NCBI GenBank assembly: GCA_018402445.1
Contig: JAGYIT010000016.1
Coordinates: 180,452-244,451 of the forward strand
Direction: 5' to 3'
Source: Akkermansiaceae bacterium
Lineage (GTDB): Bacteria > Verrucomicrobiota > Verrucomicrobiia > Verrucomicrobiales > Akkermansiaceae
DNA: 64,000 nt
Each line of letters begins with the position of its first letter. Position 1 is the first letter of the stretch. Of the stretch, positions 63,965 through 64,000 are shown one piece after another. The notes beneath the pieces were generated by a model. It did no database searches. It was given only the letters and a program-made list of their open reading frames with translations, and was not told the origin of the DNA. The translations under genes and the position numbers were made by a program.

Positions 63965-64000
63965 TCCTGCGGATTGATGCCAAAGATCATTAAATTCAAT

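Overview
This window looks like part of a high-GC genome from the Verrucomicrobia (PVC group). That is an inference from content: a DUF1501 remnant, a formylglycine-generating enzyme lipoprotein, a sialate-esterase-like hydrolase, a six-hairpin glycosidase, MoxR/DUF58/BatA genes, an ftsQ-ftsA-ftsZ run with a divergent FtsZ, and weak or absent Shine-Dalgarno sequences. No rRNA, tRNA or CRISPR array was seen.

Layout. 0-9 kb: end of riboflavin synthase, an FGE-type lipoprotein, QueD, a two-gene His-rich permease pair (DUF318 plus TIGR03943), a DJ-1 protein overlapping trpS, UDP-glucuronate decarboxylase, a Gfo/Idh/MocA oxidoreductase and a LolA-like protein. Two inverted copies of a ~146 bp palindromic repeat lie here. 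9-19 kb: gltB, DUF2071, a type III polyketide synthase with an FAD oxidoreductase, DUF2237 and argG. 19-26 kb: a 50-residue membrane peptide, HscB-like and IscA-like Fe-S assembly proteins, a TPR protein, a broken heparinase-like fragment, a glycine-rich RRM protein with a clear terminator, an outer-membrane barrel, two coiled-coil membrane proteins and a double-thioredoxin protein. 27-31 kb: ftsQ-ftsA-ftsZ behind a near-consensus promoter.

31-45 kb: an ovothiol-type methyltransferase with an EF-hand lipoprotein, rlmH, two paralogous coiled-coil membrane proteins with a small lipoprotein, and an MsbA-like ABC exporter. Next comes a MoxR/DUF58/BatA locus into which two toxin-antitoxin-like pairs and an ornithine-lipid pair (olsB-plsC) are set, then rpsM-rpsK-rpsD. 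45-53 kb: pssA, an M28-like protein that has lost metal ligands, VapBC with a palindromic operator, KamA, a solo HipA, a frameshifted alcohol dehydrogenase and cutC. 53-64 kb: a TMEM43 gene split by one in-frame stop, a glycosidase, an esterase, a methyltransferase, a large pseudokinase with two lectin-like domains, and a stack of mobile DNA (DUF1501 remnant, Y1 transposase, decayed IS256 transposase).

The main non-gene signals are an AT-rich leader shared by four unrelated genes (UXS, argG, BatA, DUF58), the ~146 bp repeat family, a second inverted repeat near 56.1 kb, and codon-level tandem repeats inside ftsZ, rpsK and the TIGR03943 gene. At least five reading frames are broken. Some may be true decay and some may be assembly errors; sequence alone cannot separate these.
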